Positions 7,926-16,875 of a DNA stretch of 55,735 bases are shown piece by piece. Within the stretch, counting starts at the first letter, position 1. Every line of letters starts with the position of its first letter. A program made the translations under genes and the position numbers. The stretch is from Ruminococcus sp. (GTDB lineage: Bacteria; Bacillota; Clostridia; Oscillospirales; Ruminococcaceae). The notes under the pieces were generated by a model that ran no database searches, was not told where the DNA came from, and was given only the letters and a program-made list of their open reading frames with translations. The DNA is taken from contig JAIDUG010000008.1 of NCBI GenBank assembly GCA_029060305.1, positions 1 through 55,735 of the forward strand, in the 5' to 3' direction.

Positions 7926-8249
7926 ATGTCTGAAAATCTTTATTGCAAAATATTCGTTGATACTTATTCAGAATATGATGACTTTTTTGAATACATCAGA
8001 AATTTTGTAAATGGTCATAAACAAGCCGTATCATTCATAATTTCTGACTGGTGTGACATGAGTATCCGAAGAAACAAGGAATATATTTCCGAAAGTCCTG
8101 ATTTCCTTTACTGGAAATTCATTATTGATATTGAAAACAAAAACGTCCCCGAAAATACCTATATAAACAACATCAGACAATTTATTTATTTCCTTAAGAA
8201 AAATAATTCTGTTGTATGTGCCTGCGATTTTGAGGAACGTTTAATATAA
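7926..8249 (+). CDS. Small cytoplasmic protein, immunity-like, second of a pair
   Basis: A 107-residue protein. The middle (DFLYWKFIIDIEN) and the C-terminal VCACDFEERL resemble small immunity-type proteins that end in an ACDFE-like motif; this is recollection, not a search. The ATG at 7926 is chosen over the in-frame ATG at 7914 because GAGGT (7917-7921) lies between them, with the same spacing as for the preceding gene. The first residues (MSEN versus MTEN) and the leader DNA match the preceding gene, which suggests a shared origin of the 5' ends. It lies 24 bases before typA with no terminator between. Confidence 0.6.
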   Translation: MSENLYCKIFVDTYSEYDDFFEYIRNFVNGHKQAVSFIISDWCDMSIRRNKEYISESPDFLYWKFIIDIENKNVPENTYINNIRQFIYFLKKNNSVVCACDFEERLI

Positions 8250-8273
8250 AAAAATAATTCGGAGGAATCTAAA

Positions 8274-10091
8274 ATGATTAGAAACGATTTAAGAAATATT
8301 GCTATTATCGCCCACGTTGACCACGGTAAAACTACCCTCGTCGACGAGATGTTAAAACAGGGTGGAGTTTTCCGTGAAAATCAGAACGTTGCAGAAAGAG
8401 TTATGGACTCCAACGACATTGAACGTGAAAGAGGTATCACGATACTTGCAAAAAATACTTCCGTTATGTACAACGACATAAAAATAAATATCATTGATAC
8501 CCCCGGACATGCGGATTTCGGCGGTGAAGTTGAACGTGTTCTCGAAATGGTTGACGGCGTTCTTCTTCTCGTTGACGCTGCCGAAGGTCCTATGCCTCAG
8601 ACACGTTTCGTACTTTCAAAGGCTCTTGAAATGGGTCTCAAAATTATCGTTGTCGTAAACAAGATTGACCGTCCCGATGCCCGTCTCGATGAAATAGGCG
8701 ACGAAGTGCTTGAACTTCTTCTTGACCTCGATGCTAACGATGAACAGTTGGAAAGTCCTATCCTTTTCTGTTCCGGACGTAGCGGTACTGCTTCACTCAG
8801 TCAGTACGAAACCGGCACAGACCTTAAACCACTTTTCGACACTATCATTAACTACATTGAACCTCCAAAGGGCAACGAAAATGAACCTCTTCAAATGCTT
8901 ATTTCTTCTATCGACTACAACGACTATGTGGGAAGAATCGGTATCGGTCGTATCGTGCGTGGTAACATAAAAGTTAATCAGCAGATTACAGTCTGCGACT
9001 ACACAGCTTCAAAGAAAAATTACAACTCCAAAATAGTTTCTCTTTTACAGATTCAGGGTCTTAACCGTGTGCCTGTTCAGGAGGCTACCGTCGGCGATAT
9101 TGTTTGGATTTCCGGTATTGAAAATATTACTATCGGTGATACTATCTGTTCAACTGATACCCCCGAACCTCTGCCTTTCGTAAAAATAAGCGAACCTACT
9201 GTTGAAATGACTTTCTCTGTAAACGACAGTCCTTTCGCAGGAAAAGAGGGAAAATTTGTGACTTCCCGACAGCTCCGTGAAAGACTTTTCAAGGAACTTT
9301 TAAAAGACGTTTCGCTCCGTGTTTCAGAAACTGATTCTACTGATTCATTCCATGTTGCCGGACGTGGCGAAATGCACCTCTCTATCCTTATCGAAAATAT
9401 GCGTCGTGAGGGTTACGAACTCGCTGTATCAACTCCTCGTGTTCTCTACAAAGAGGGAGAAGACGGTCGCAAACTTGAACCTATCGAAAGACTTGTTATT
9501 GACGTACCAGATGATTGTGTAGGTTCTGTAATGGAAAAAGTTTGCAGTCGCAAAGGCGAAATGACTAATATGCATCCTCAGGGAAACCGTACAAGAATTG
9601 AGTTTCTTATTCCTGCAAGGGGGCTTTTCGGTTACAAGAGCGAATTTCTTACAGACACAAAGGGCGAAGGTATTATGAGCCATGTATTCGACGGTTACGA
9701 GCCTTACAAGGGCGATATTGACCGCAGAAAAACAGGTTCTCTTGTATCATTTGAAACTGGTGAGGCTGTAACTTATGGTCTTTTCAACGCTCAGGAACGT
9801 GGTCAGCTTTTCATTCCTGCCGGTACTCAGGTATATGAGGGTATGATTGTAGGGGCTTCCCCGAAAACTGATGACCTTGTTGTAAACGTATGCAAGAAAA
9901 AACATCTCACAAATACCCGTGCAAGCGGTAGTGACGACGCTCTCCGTCTCGTTCCGCACAGAATACTCAGTCTCGAAGACTGTCTGGAATTTCTTGCTGA
10001 CGACGAACTTCTTGAAGTTACTCCCGAATCCCTCAGAATCAGAAAAAGAATACTCAACAACTCACAAAGAGCTAAACAGAGAGCTAAATAA
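8274..10091 (+). CDS. typA: Ribosome-associated GTPase TypA/BipA
   Basis: A 605-residue translational GTPase of the EF-G superfamily that binds the 70S ribosome and helps ribosome assembly and stress adaptation. The G domain shows AHVDHGKT (13-20), the switch [17 protein letters not shown] and NKID. It is followed by the beta-barrel domain, EF-G-like domains ([33 protein letters not shown]) and the TypA-specific C-terminal domain ending in basic residues. Length is typical. The start follows a strong GGAGG site. It may share transcripts with the two small genes upstream, because no terminator separates them. Confidence 0.97.
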   Translation: MIRNDLRNIAIIAHVDHGKTTLVDEMLKQGGVFRENQNVAERVMDSNDIERERGITILAKNTSVMYNDIKINIIDTPGHADFGGEVERVLEMVDGVLLLVDAAEGPMPQTRFVLSKALEMGLKIIVVVNKIDRPDARLDEIGDEVLELLLDLDANDEQLESPILFCSGRSGTASLSQYETGTDLKPLFDTIINYIEPPKGNENEPLQMLISSIDYNDYVGRIGIGRIVRGNIKVNQQITVCDYTASKKNYNSKIVSLLQIQGLNRVPVQEATVGDIVWISGIENITIGDTICSTDTPEPLPFVKISEPTVEMTFSVNDSPFAGKEGKFVTSRQLRERLFKELLKDVSLRVSETDSTDSFHVAGRGEMHLSILIENMRREGYELAVSTPRVLYKEGEDGRKLEPIERLVIDVPDDCVGSVMEKVCSRKGEMTNMHPQGNRTRIEFLIPARGLFGYKSEFLTDTKGEGIMSHVFDGYEPYKGDIDRRKTGSLVSFETGEAVTYGLFNAQERGQLFIPAGTQVYEGMIVGASPKTDDLVVNVCKKKHLTNTRASGSDDALRLVPHRILSLEDCLEFLADDELLEVTPESLRIRKRILNNSQRAKQRAK

Positions 10092-10182
10092 CTTTTTTCC
10101 GGAATTTCACAAAATAACCATTTAATTTACAGGTCAGTGCGTTATTATCTGAATATCATATCTTAATTATGGAGTAGAAACT

Positions 10183-10839
10183 ATGCGAAAATTTTTGGTT
10201 TTAATTATGCTATGCTGTTGTTTTCTGACGGCTTGCGGTGACGGTAATAATTCAGAAACAGAAATACCATATGTTGCGGATGGTGAGGTCGGTGAAATAA
10301 TAACTCCTGACGAAAATGACATTGGCTATGATTTAGGTGAATACAGATACAGTCCGTCAGGAACGAAGTTATATTTCAATGACGAAGAATACTCAAAAGA
10401 ACTTATTCTCACTCTTGAAAAATATTTCATTTCTTTTGCGGAAAATGATTTTGAAACTTACAAATCTTGTCTCAGCAAGGAATATATTGACGATATGTCA
10501 GCTTTTCTTGAGGAAAATTATAACTATGGTCTTGAAACGTCCTTTGAAAATCAACGCAAAGGTCTATCAGAAAAAATGAACGGCGATTTCCATATAACAC
10601 GTCTTAAAGCTGAAAAAACTACTGAAACTTCTGACGATACTATACAGGAATATTTTTCGGCACTTAACGATTTTTTCGGTAAAGACTTCTATTCGGAAAT
10701 AAAGGATAATTTTGACAGTTTCTACAATATGACTTTTTATGTAATGGCTGAAAATACTGAAAATGTTGAGTCTTTACTTCTGAGCGAATACGAAATAGTT
10801 TTTGCTGAAAAAGACGGATTTTATTATACTTTCGGATAA
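10183..10839 (+). CDS. Putative lipoprotein (family member 1)
   Basis: A 218-residue exported protein of unknown function. The N-terminus is a lipoprotein signal (MRKFLVLIMLCCCFLTACG) with lipobox LTAC and Cys18 as the lipid site. An acidic low-complexity segment follows, then an alpha/beta domain (about 70-218) including LEKYFISFAENDFETYKSCLS, which looks NTF2-like. Two other lipoproteins, at 10850 and 54228, share the layout of short acidic linker plus a domain beginning with a helix about a residue count or step (for example ALNTCNVELMQNTC). The ribosome site is GGAG. The next gene starts ten bases after it, so they form a pair. Confidence 0.7.
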   Translation: MRKFLVLIMLCCCFLTACGDGNNSETEIPYVADGEVGEIITPDENDIGYDLGEYRYSPSGTKLYFNDEEYSKELILTLEKYFISFAENDFETYKSCLSKEYIDDMSAFLEENYNYGLETSFENQRKGLSEKMNGDFHITRLKAEKTTETSDDTIQEYFSALNDFFGKDFYSEIKDNFDSFYNMTFYVMAENTENVESLLLSEYEIVFAEKDGFYYTFG

Positions 10840-10849
10840 GGAGTAATAT

Positions 10850-11524
10850 ATGAAAAAATTTATAATTCTTGCGTGTGCTGTTATAATAGCTTGCTGTTCG
10901 TGCGGTGAAAATAAATCAGATTCGTCATCTGCTGAAAATAAAAACGCACTTGTAAGCGACAACATGGGAAAAGGTGTAAATGTAAATGCTGAAGATATGC
11001 CTTTCGGTGCTACTATGACGGATTTATATGCTGATACGGATAAAGTGCCTATCTCAATCTCTTACGAAAACCGCTTTATGACGGAAGAAGAAGCAAAGAA
11101 AATTTCTGACTATATTTCCGCTCTGAATACCTGTAATGTGGAACTTATGCAGAATACCTGTTATCCGACCTATCTTGACTACCTGGTTGACCAGTACGAA
11201 AATACAGACGTTCAGGACTACCTCGACGAAAGACACAAAACCATTAAAAACAATTACACTAACGGCGATTTTAATTTTGACTACATTATTATAAATTCCC
11301 TTATGGACGAAAATGACAGCGACAGCGATACGGGATTCTCAATACTTGACGCAAAAATACATGAGGGTTCACCGGACGCTGAAATAACTTCACGAAAAAT
11401 GATTGGCATAGACGTTCTTTACACACTCGATGGTGACAATGGAAGTTATTCGTTTTCTGCGAGAAACGGTTCGGATATGATTCTTTATATCTATACTATT
11501 GACGGTCAGATTTATATTCTCTGA
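10850..11524 (+). CDS. Putative lipoprotein (family member 2)
   Basis: A 224-residue exported protein. The signal segment MKKFIILACAVIIACCSCGEN contains two possible lipid sites, Cys15 (IIAC) and Cys18. After a Ser/Asn-rich spacer comes a domain with helices AKKISDYISALNTCNVELMQ and acidic loops (NDSDSDTG). It resembles the neighbouring lipoprotein in layout and the one at 54228 in the signal peptide and in SYRKCMENNSIGNMMKLSYP versus ALNTCNVELMQNTCYP. No catalytic motif is seen. It is the second gene of a pair and ends at a strong terminator that isolates it from the phage-like operon. Confidence 0.7.
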   Translation: MKKFIILACAVIIACCSCGENKSDSSSAENKNALVSDNMGKGVNVNAEDMPFGATMTDLYADTDKVPISISYENRFMTEEEAKKISDYISALNTCNVELMQNTCYPTYLDYLVDQYENTDVQDYLDERHKTIKNNYTNGDFNFDYIIINSLMDENDSDSDTGFSILDAKIHEGSPDAEITSRKMIGIDVLYTLDGDNGSYSFSARNGSDMILYIYTIDGQIYIL

Positions 11525-11545
11525 TAAAGTTTCCTTAATTCACAT

Positions 11546-11588
11546 CTCCGGAAAATTGTTTAATATGAACAGTTTTCCGGAGTTTTTT
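11546..11588 (+). terminator. Strong terminator after the lipoprotein pair
   Basis: CTCCGGAAAA and TTTTCCGGAG are a perfect 10-bp stem, extended by TGTT/AACA across one mismatch, and followed by seven T. Transcription into the phage-like operon must therefore start downstream of it. Confidence 0.9.
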
Positions 11589-11650
11589 TGTGCATATATA
11601 CAAATCTGAAATTTATTTTTTCAATATTCAATGGTTTTATGTTGAAAAAT

Positions 11651-11716
11651 ACCTCTTTTCAGCCCCCTTATGAACGGTGATTTCGTTCACATACTGAAAG
11701 GAGGTTTTTTATTTTT
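11651..11716 (+). promoter_or_regulatory. SD-sequestering hairpin and possible attenuator before terS
   Basis: ACCTCTTTTCAG (11651-11662) can pair with CTGAAAGGAGGT (11694-11705) over 12 bases, with one G-T pair. The 3' arm is exactly the AAAGGAGGT ribosome site of the small terminase gene, and TTTTTTATTTTT follows it, so the same fold could act as an intrinsic terminator. The 31-base loop holds a second perfect hairpin, TGAACG/CGTTCA. A further pair of arms upstream (TTTTTCAA at 11617-11624, TTGAAAAA at 11642-11649) could form a competing structure. The pairing is read directly; regulation is inference. Confidence 0.65.
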
Positions 11717-12197
11717 GCCTGTACGTAATTCTAAATCATTCATTTTCTGCTGTTACTATGTCATGCTCGGTGACATTACAGAATCAGCAGTAAGAGCAGG
11801 TTTCAAAAGAAGTGAGGCTCTCACTGAGGGTATCAGACTTCTTGAGTCCGATGTCTGCCAGAAAACTATCTCACGCCTGAAAAATACACTTTCAGATTAC
11901 GGCAATGTTTCAGCAGGTCTTAAACGTCTTGCTTTCGGAAACTGTACCGATGCTGTATATCTTGTATTTGCAGACGAACTTCCTCCGTCGGACGTAATTG
12001 AACGTCTCGACCTTTTCAACGTCTCTGAAATAAAACGTGTAAAAGGCGGTGGGGTTGAGGTGAAACTTTTCGACAGATTAAAGGCTCTCGAAAAACTCTT
12101 TGAACTTGAAAACTCTTTCTCTGACAGAGACAAGGCTTCTGATTTAATCAGGGCTCTTTCTGAATCGGCTGAGGACGGTGAAATTGTTGACAATTAA
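11715..12197 (+). CDS. Phage-type terminase small subunit
   Basis: A 160-residue terminase small-subunit-like protein, the DNA-recognition part of a phage packaging motor. Family features are FCCYYVMLGDITESAVRAGF near the start (helix-turn-helix region) and SEIKRVKGGGVEVKLFDRLKALEKLFEL toward the end. The likely start is the TTG at 11715, ten bases after AAAGGAGG; an ATG at 11670 in the same frame lies inside the leader hairpin and has no ribosome site. It overlaps the large subunit gene by 20 bases. It is the first gene of the phage-derived operon and the gene directly affected by the leader hairpin. Confidence 0.7.
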   Translation: MPVRNSKSFIFCCYYVMLGDITESAVRAGFKRSEALTEGIRLLESDVCQKTISRLKNTLSDYGNVSAGLKRLAFGNCTDAVYLVFADELPPSDVIERLDLFNVSEIKRVKGGGVEVKLFDRLKALEKLFELENSFSDRDKASDLIRALSESAEDGEIVDN

Positions 12198-13434
12198 CAA
12201 ACTATCTTCAAAACAAAAACTTACTATGAACTGGTGGAAAAATCCTAAATATGCCGATTACGACGCTGTAATATGCGACGGTGCTGTAAGAAGTGGCAAA
12301 ACTCTCTCAATGTCTCTTGGATTCGTTTTCTGGTCGTCTTCAACGTTTAACGGAAGTGCTTTCGCTGTATGCGGTAAAACTGTCACTTCCCTCCGCAGAA
12401 ACGTGATTACTCCTCTTATACCTATTCTAAAAGAATACGGATTCACCTGCATTGAAAAAATCAGCAAAAACTACATTGACATATCTTTCTCAGGCAATAC
12501 AAACCGTTTCTATTTTTTCGGAGGTAAAGACGAAAGCTCTGCTTCACTCATTCAAGGTATGACACTCTCAGGCGTTTTCCTTGACGAAGTTGCTCTGATG
12601 CCCCGCTCTTTCGTTGAACAGGCTCTCGCAAGATGTTCTGTAAACGGTTCTAAAATGTGGTTCAACTGCAATCCCGACAACCCAACCCACTGGTTCTATA
12701 ACGAATGGATTAAAAAATCAAAACAAAAACACGCCCTTTACATTCACTTCACTATGGACGATAATCCGTCTCTTTCCCAAAAACTCAAAAACCGTTACAA
12801 ACGTCTTTATTCTGGTACTTTCTATGAACGTTTCGTACTCGGAAAATGGACTGCTTCTGAGGGTATTGTATACCCTATGTTCAGCCCTCAAAATCATGTT
12901 TACAGCGGTGACATTAAGTGTGAACGTTTCGTTATATCATGCGATTACGGCACGGTTAATCCGTCCTCTTTCGGTCTGTGGGGACTTTGCAACAACGTCT
13001 GGTACAGAATAAAGGAATATTATTATTCTTCCAAAAAGACAGGCATTTCCCGTACAGACGAGGAACATTATACCGCTCTTGAAAATCTTGCCGGAAATTA
13101 TAATATAAGTCGGGTTATCGTTGACCCGTCGGCATCAAGTTTTATTGAGTGTATCCGCAGACACGGTAAATTCAGAGTGGTAAAAGCCAACAACGATGTA
13201 ATCACTGGTATCCGTCACGTAAGCACGGCTCTTAAACAAAATAAACTTCGTTTCAATGAGAGTTGCAGGGATATTATAAAAGAGTTTTCGCTTTACTGCT
13301 GGAATGACAAATCGGACAACGATGTTCCGATAAAAGAAAATGACCACGCTATGGACGATATGCGTTATTTCGTTATGGATACTCTTGTTTCTGATAATAC
13401 AGATGATTTTTGTGTTATCTCAGTTGCAAGGTAA
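12178..13434 (+). CDS. Phage terminase large subunit (ATPase and nuclease)
   Basis: A 418-residue packaging motor protein of the PBSX/XtmB-like terminase group. The ATPase half shows Walker A CDGAVRSGKT (about 33-42) and Walker B GVFLDEVAL (about 131-139). The coupling region has WFNCNPDNPTHWF. The RNase-H-like nuclease half carries the metal aspartates in SCDYGTVNPS, VIVDPSAS and HAMDDMRYF. All catalytic positions appear intact and the length is normal, so this is not a decayed gene. It starts at GTG, overlapping the small subunit gene. In a working phage it would cut and pump DNA into the capsid through the portal encoded next. Confidence 0.95.
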   Translation: MKLLTINKLSSKQKLTMNWWKNPKYADYDAVICDGAVRSGKTLSMSLGFVFWSSSTFNGSAFAVCGKTVTSLRRNVITPLIPILKEYGFTCIEKISKNYIDISFSGNTNRFYFFGGKDESSASLIQGMTLSGVFLDEVALMPRSFVEQALARCSVNGSKMWFNCNPDNPTHWFYNEWIKKSKQKHALYIHFTMDDNPSLSQKLKNRYKRLYSGTFYERFVLGKWTASEGIVYPMFSPQNHVYSGDIKCERFVISCDYGTVNPSSFGLWGLCNNVWYRIKEYYYSSKKTGISRTDEEHYTALENLAGNYNISRVIVDPSASSFIECIRRHGKFRVVKANNDVITGIRHVSTALKQNKLRFNESCRDIIKEFSLYCWNDKSDNDVPIKENDHAMDDMRYFVMDTLVSDNTDDFCVISVAR

Positions 13435-13479
13435 ATATGAATCTTTTCACCGTTCAAATATTTTTTTAAAGGAGGAAAA

Positions 13480-14610
13480 ATGAAACTCTTTAAAAAGAAA
13501 CCTAAACCGGCAATTGCTACTGAACTTATAACCGCTCAGCGAAATTCAAATCTTGAAATGCGTTTTCCTGACACATTAGACCCTTTTGAAAAAGAACTTT
13601 ATGACCGTCTGAGAAACGCTGTTCCGATTATTGACTCCGCACTCATGAAAATTATTCGTCTGACAGGTGGTTTCAAGGTTATCTGTTCCGACGAAAATTT
13701 ACAGCCGGAACTTGACTTCTTTCTTGAAAACGTTCCTGTCGGTATTGCCGGAAAATCTATTAATGTATTTGTCGATAATTTTCTTGACAGTATTCTCACC
13801 TATGGAAGTGCTATCGGCGAAATAGTCATCGATTCTTCCGGAAAGTGTATTGCAGGTCTATGGAACGGAGACGTTTCAAAAATCAGTATATCCGCCGGTG
13901 AAAATCCTTTCTGTAGAAAATACTATATGAGAGATTCAAACGGCAACGAAAAAATCATTCCGCACCCCGAAAGAATCCTGTACTCTGCACTTACCGGCAA
14001 CAGACCACTTTTACGTGGAGTGCCTGCCCTGTCAAGTATTCTTATGAGAATTTACGAATGTATCGGACAGAATTTCGACCGTGCAGGTAACGTCCGCTAT
14101 GCTGTCACATACCAACCGTCTTCCGAAAGCGATTACAATTATTCACATGAACGTGCTATACAGATTGCAAAGGAATGGTCTGACGCTATGAAATCATCTC
14201 ATAACGGTCAGGTTAAAGATTTTGTTGCAGTCGGTGACGTTGATATTAAAGTTATCGGTGCGGAAAATCAGCTTTTTGATACTAATATTCCTGTACGTCA
14301 GTTACTGGAGCAGGTTATCTCAAAACTCTCAATACCGCCTTTTCTGCTTGGTCTCAGCTGGAGCAGTACGGAAAGAATGTCATCACAACAGGCGGATATT
14401 CTTACTTCTGAACTGGAATATTATCGTCGTCTGCTTACTCCGGTAATATGCGAAATATCTGAGGCTTTTATATTCTCAACAGGAAGAAAAGCAGTCTGTC
14501 GTGTAGAATGGGACAATATTAATTTACAGGACGAATCCGCTCTCGCTGAAGCACGTCTCAAAAATGCACAGGCAAGGGAAATTGAAATGCGTCTCGAAAA
14601 TCTTAAATAA
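13480..14610 (+). CDS. Phage portal protein
   Basis: A 376-residue portal protein, the dodecameric ring through which DNA enters and leaves a capsid. Diagnostic stretches are LTYGSAIGEIVID, LWNGDVSKISIS, PHPERILYSALTG (where portals bind and turn) and the C-terminal ISKLSIPPFLLGL followed by SSTERMSSQQADILTSELEYY. It is somewhat shorter than typical 450-500-residue portals, mostly at the C-terminus, where it stops soon after ARLKNAQAREIE. The start follows AAAGGAGGAAAA. It sits in the classical place after the large terminase and before the capsid gene. Confidence 0.9.
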   Translation: MKLFKKKPKPAIATELITAQRNSNLEMRFPDTLDPFEKELYDRLRNAVPIIDSALMKIIRLTGGFKVICSDENLQPELDFFLENVPVGIAGKSINVFVDNFLDSILTYGSAIGEIVIDSSGKCIAGLWNGDVSKISISAGENPFCRKYYMRDSNGNEKIIPHPERILYSALTGNRPLLRGVPALSSILMRIYECIGQNFDRAGNVRYAVTYQPSSESDYNYSHERAIQIAKEWSDAMKSSHNGQVKDFVAVGDVDIKVIGAENQLFDTNIPVRQLLEQVISKLSIPPFLLGLSWSSTERMSSQQADILTSELEYYRRLLTPVICEISEAFIFSTGRKAVCRVEWDNINLQDESALAEARLKNAQAREIEMRLENLK

Positions 14611-14633
14611 TTTTATTATGGAGGTATATTTTT

Positions 14634-15593
14634 ATGTACAATGATATTAAACTTGAAAAAGGTCTCTACAATCTCAGTGAAAAATCTTTCACTTCAGCCC
14701 TTGAGGAACTCGACCCCTCTTCCGCTTACTGCGGTACTCCTATGGAGAAACTTGACGCTTTTGAAAGACAGTTAAAGCGTTTCAACATCAGAATCTCCGG
14801 TCAGAGTTGCGACCGTGTTGAAAAATTCTTCACTTCCACTGAAACTGCTGTACTTTTTCCTGAATTTGTTACACGCTGTATCAAAAAGGGTTTTGACGAA
14901 ACTATTCTTTCATCTGTCTGTGCCACAACTACTGTCAGCGGAAGTTCTCAATATCTCGGTTGTGTTCTCGATGATACCGTTGAATACAGAACTTCTGCTC
15001 AGGCTACAGTCCTTCCTACAACTACAGTAAGAGAAAGTGCTACCGCTATAACGCTCTTAAAATACGGAAGACTTATCAACGCTTCTTATGAAGCTGTACG
15101 TCAGCAGAGACTTGATGTTTTCGGAGTAATGCTCAGAAGTATAGGCGTTAAACTCGCTGTATCTGTAGTGGAAAACGCTGTTTCCGTTCTTGAAAAAGGT
15201 GCGACTACTATCAATGCAACTTCACTTACTTACAACGCTCTCGCTCAACTCTATGGAAATTTTGATTGCTTCAATATGACAACTATTCTCGCTTCTCCGG
15301 AGGATTCCTCAAAGATTGTGGCTATGGAACAGCTTTCCGACACTTCCATTGACCCGGACGGTAAAATGATTCTTCCTTTTGGTGCTGAACTCATAAAGAC
15401 TTCCGCTGTAAACAATAACACCATTATCGGACTTGACAGAAATTTCGCTCTTGAATTTATTACAAGCTCAAATCTCGTTATGGAAACCGATAAACTCATT
15501 GACCGTCAGCTCGACCAGATTACAGTTTCCATTACCTGCGGTTTCAGAAAAATCACTCCCGATGCCGTAAAGGTTCTTAAAATAACTGCTTAA
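14634..15593 (+). CDS. Phage major capsid protein (HK97 fold)
   Basis: A 319-residue capsid protein. It carries features typical of firmicute phage capsids: DAFERQLKRFNI, the segment TSTETAVLFPEFVTRCIKKG, the E-loop-like region VEYRTSAQATVLPTTTVRES and the C-terminal ALEFITSSNLVMETDKLIDRQ. Unlike many HK97-type proteins it has no obvious long N-terminal scaffold domain. A perfect 10-bp hairpin follows the gene and could adjust its dose relative to downstream genes. The ribosome site is GGAGG. The protein appears complete, with no frameshift or stop. Confidence 0.88.
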   Translation: MYNDIKLEKGLYNLSEKSFTSALEELDPSSAYCGTPMEKLDAFERQLKRFNIRISGQSCDRVEKFFTSTETAVLFPEFVTRCIKKGFDETILSSVCATTTVSGSSQYLGCVLDDTVEYRTSAQATVLPTTTVRESATAITLLKYGRLINASYEAVRQQRLDVFGVMLRSIGVKLAVSVVENAVSVLEKGATTINATSLTYNALAQLYGNFDCFNMTTILASPEDSSKIVAMEQLSDTSIDPDGKMILPFGAELIKTSAVNNNTIIGLDRNFALEFITSSNLVMETDKLIDRQLDQITVSITCGFRKITPDAVKVLKITA

Positions 15594-15603
15594 ATATTTC
15601 TTA

Positions 15604-15638
15604 CAAGGGAACGTGTATTTTTTCTATGCGTTCCCTTG
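15604..15638 (+). promoter_or_regulatory. Perfect 10-bp hairpin between capsid and protease genes
   Basis: CAAGGGAACG and CGTTCCCTTG pair perfectly around a 15-base loop, directly after the capsid stop codon. No T-run follows, so it is not a standard terminator. It may stabilise the capsid message, mark an RNase cut or slow transcription to set protein ratios. Confidence 0.7.
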
Positions 15639-15662
15639 AATTTAATGAAAGGATATTTTTTT

Positions 15663-16526
15663 ATGAACAAGGAAATTCTTGACAAAATAAACCAGTTTAC
15701 TCGCCGACCTTTTACAGAAGAAGAAATCTATACTTTTTCCGTAATCCTTTGCGACAACGATATTGACCGTGATTTTGAACGTTTTTCAGATACCGCACTT
15801 GAAACGCTTGCGGAAAACTTTATAGGAAAAACAGGAATTTTTGACCACAATCCTACTACTTCAAATCAAAATGCACGTATTTTTGATACGGAAATAGTTA
15901 CCGACAATTCACGCAAAACAAAAACCGGTGAGCCTTACAAGTACCTTAAAGCAAGTGCTTATATGGTTCGTACAGCAGACAATGAAACTCTTATTTCAGA
16001 AATAGACGGCGGTATTAAAAAAGAAGTCAGTATCTCGTGTAGTGCTTCAAGCCGTAAGTGTTCGATATGCGGTTGCGACAAAGCCATAAACGGTTGTGTT
16101 CACACAAAAGGTAAAATGTACAACAACAAAATAAGTTATGTAACTCTTGACAATATAACAGATGTTTACGAATGGAGTTTTGTAGCTGTACCTGCTCAGA
16201 TTAACGCCGGTGTTACAAAACGCTCTGTAAATTCGGGAAATATTTCAACATATTCCGACGTAAATATAATAAATGCTGACAATGAATTACGTCGTGACAT
16301 ACGCCGTTTAGCTTTCTTTGCGGGCGGAAAATCTGCCGTTGACAATGCTATGATTTCCGCTGAATTTATGAATACAAGTCAGCTTATTGAAATGAAAAAG
16401 TCATTTGAAAAATGTATGATGTCAACCAAAATTGAAGTCCAGCTCATACCCGATAAGGAAAATGATTTTTCAGCGGACGATTTTTCAATGAAACAGGAGG
16501 TAAAAAATGAATATAGAAGCCGTTAA
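15663..16526 (+). CDS. Prohead protease-like protein
   Basis: A 287-residue protein related to phage prohead maturation proteases. Supporting segments are NDIDRDFERFSDTALETLAE, FIGKTGIFDHNP, EVSISCSASS and EWSFVAVPAQINAGVTK; the HNP histidine and ISCS serine are the likely catalytic residues, by analogy to S78-type proteases. A cysteine cluster (CSICGCDKAINGCVHTKG, about 131-148) could bind zinc and is a feature of this subgroup. The ATG at 15663 follows AAAGGA; an upstream in-frame ATG lies across the hairpin. It comes after the capsid gene, reversed from the usual protease-before-capsid order, and overlaps the next gene by 20 bases. Confidence 0.75.
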   Translation: MNKEILDKINQFTRRPFTEEEIYTFSVILCDNDIDRDFERFSDTALETLAENFIGKTGIFDHNPTTSNQNARIFDTEIVTDNSRKTKTGEPYKYLKASAYMVRTADNETLISEIDGGIKKEVSISCSASSRKCSICGCDKAINGCVHTKGKMYNNKISYVTLDNITDVYEWSFVAVPAQINAGVTKRSVNSGNISTYSDVNIINADNELRRDIRRLAFFAGGKSAVDNAMISAEFMNTSQLIEMKKSFEKCMMSTKIEVQLIPDKENDFSADDFSMKQEVKNEYRSR

Positions 16527-16872
16527 AACTCTTTTTACTCTTTTTTCGGGAGAAGATTTTTCTGAAAAATATACTCCGCTTATAAATCTGTCTGTTTCGG
16601 AAGTCGAAAAAATGTTGCTTCCCGATGCAGACTCTTACGATGTAAGACTTGATTTTCTGTGTGCCTCTGTTGCAAATAACCATTTACAACAGATTAATTC
16701 TGCCCGTGAACGTTCTGAGTTTACCGTTGCCGGAAAAATGTTGACTACCTCGCAGAATACTGCTGTTTCGCACTCCGAAAAACTCCTGCGTGATTATATA
16801 AATTTATGCTCAGACCTCATAAAACAGAAAACTTTTGTATTTATGAGTTTTGCAGACGTAACGGAGGAATAG
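16507..16872 (+). CDS. Head-tail connector-like phage protein
   Basis: A 121-residue helical protein in the place where head-tail adaptor genes sit. The segment YTPLINLSVSEVEKMLLPDA then RLDFLCASVANNHLQQI resembles gp6/YqbG-type connectors that form the ring under the portal. No catalytic motif is seen. It overlaps the protease gene by 20 bases, with its ribosome site (CAGGAGG) inside that gene, and is followed after three bases by the next gene. The assignment rests on size, helical pattern and position more than on a recognised motif. Confidence 0.5.
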   Translation: MNIEAVKTLFTLFSGEDFSEKYTPLINLSVSEVEKMLLPDADSYDVRLDFLCASVANNHLQQINSARERSEFTVAGKMLTTSQNTAVSHSEKLLRDYINLCSDLIKQKTFVFMSFADVTEE

Positions 16873-16875
16873 TTT

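Noticed and set aside
15636..15662. Nine extra N-terminal codons of the prohead protease-like gene
   Set aside because: They start within or just after the hairpin, and AAAGGA falls between that ATG and the ATG at 15663, so the latter is the better start.
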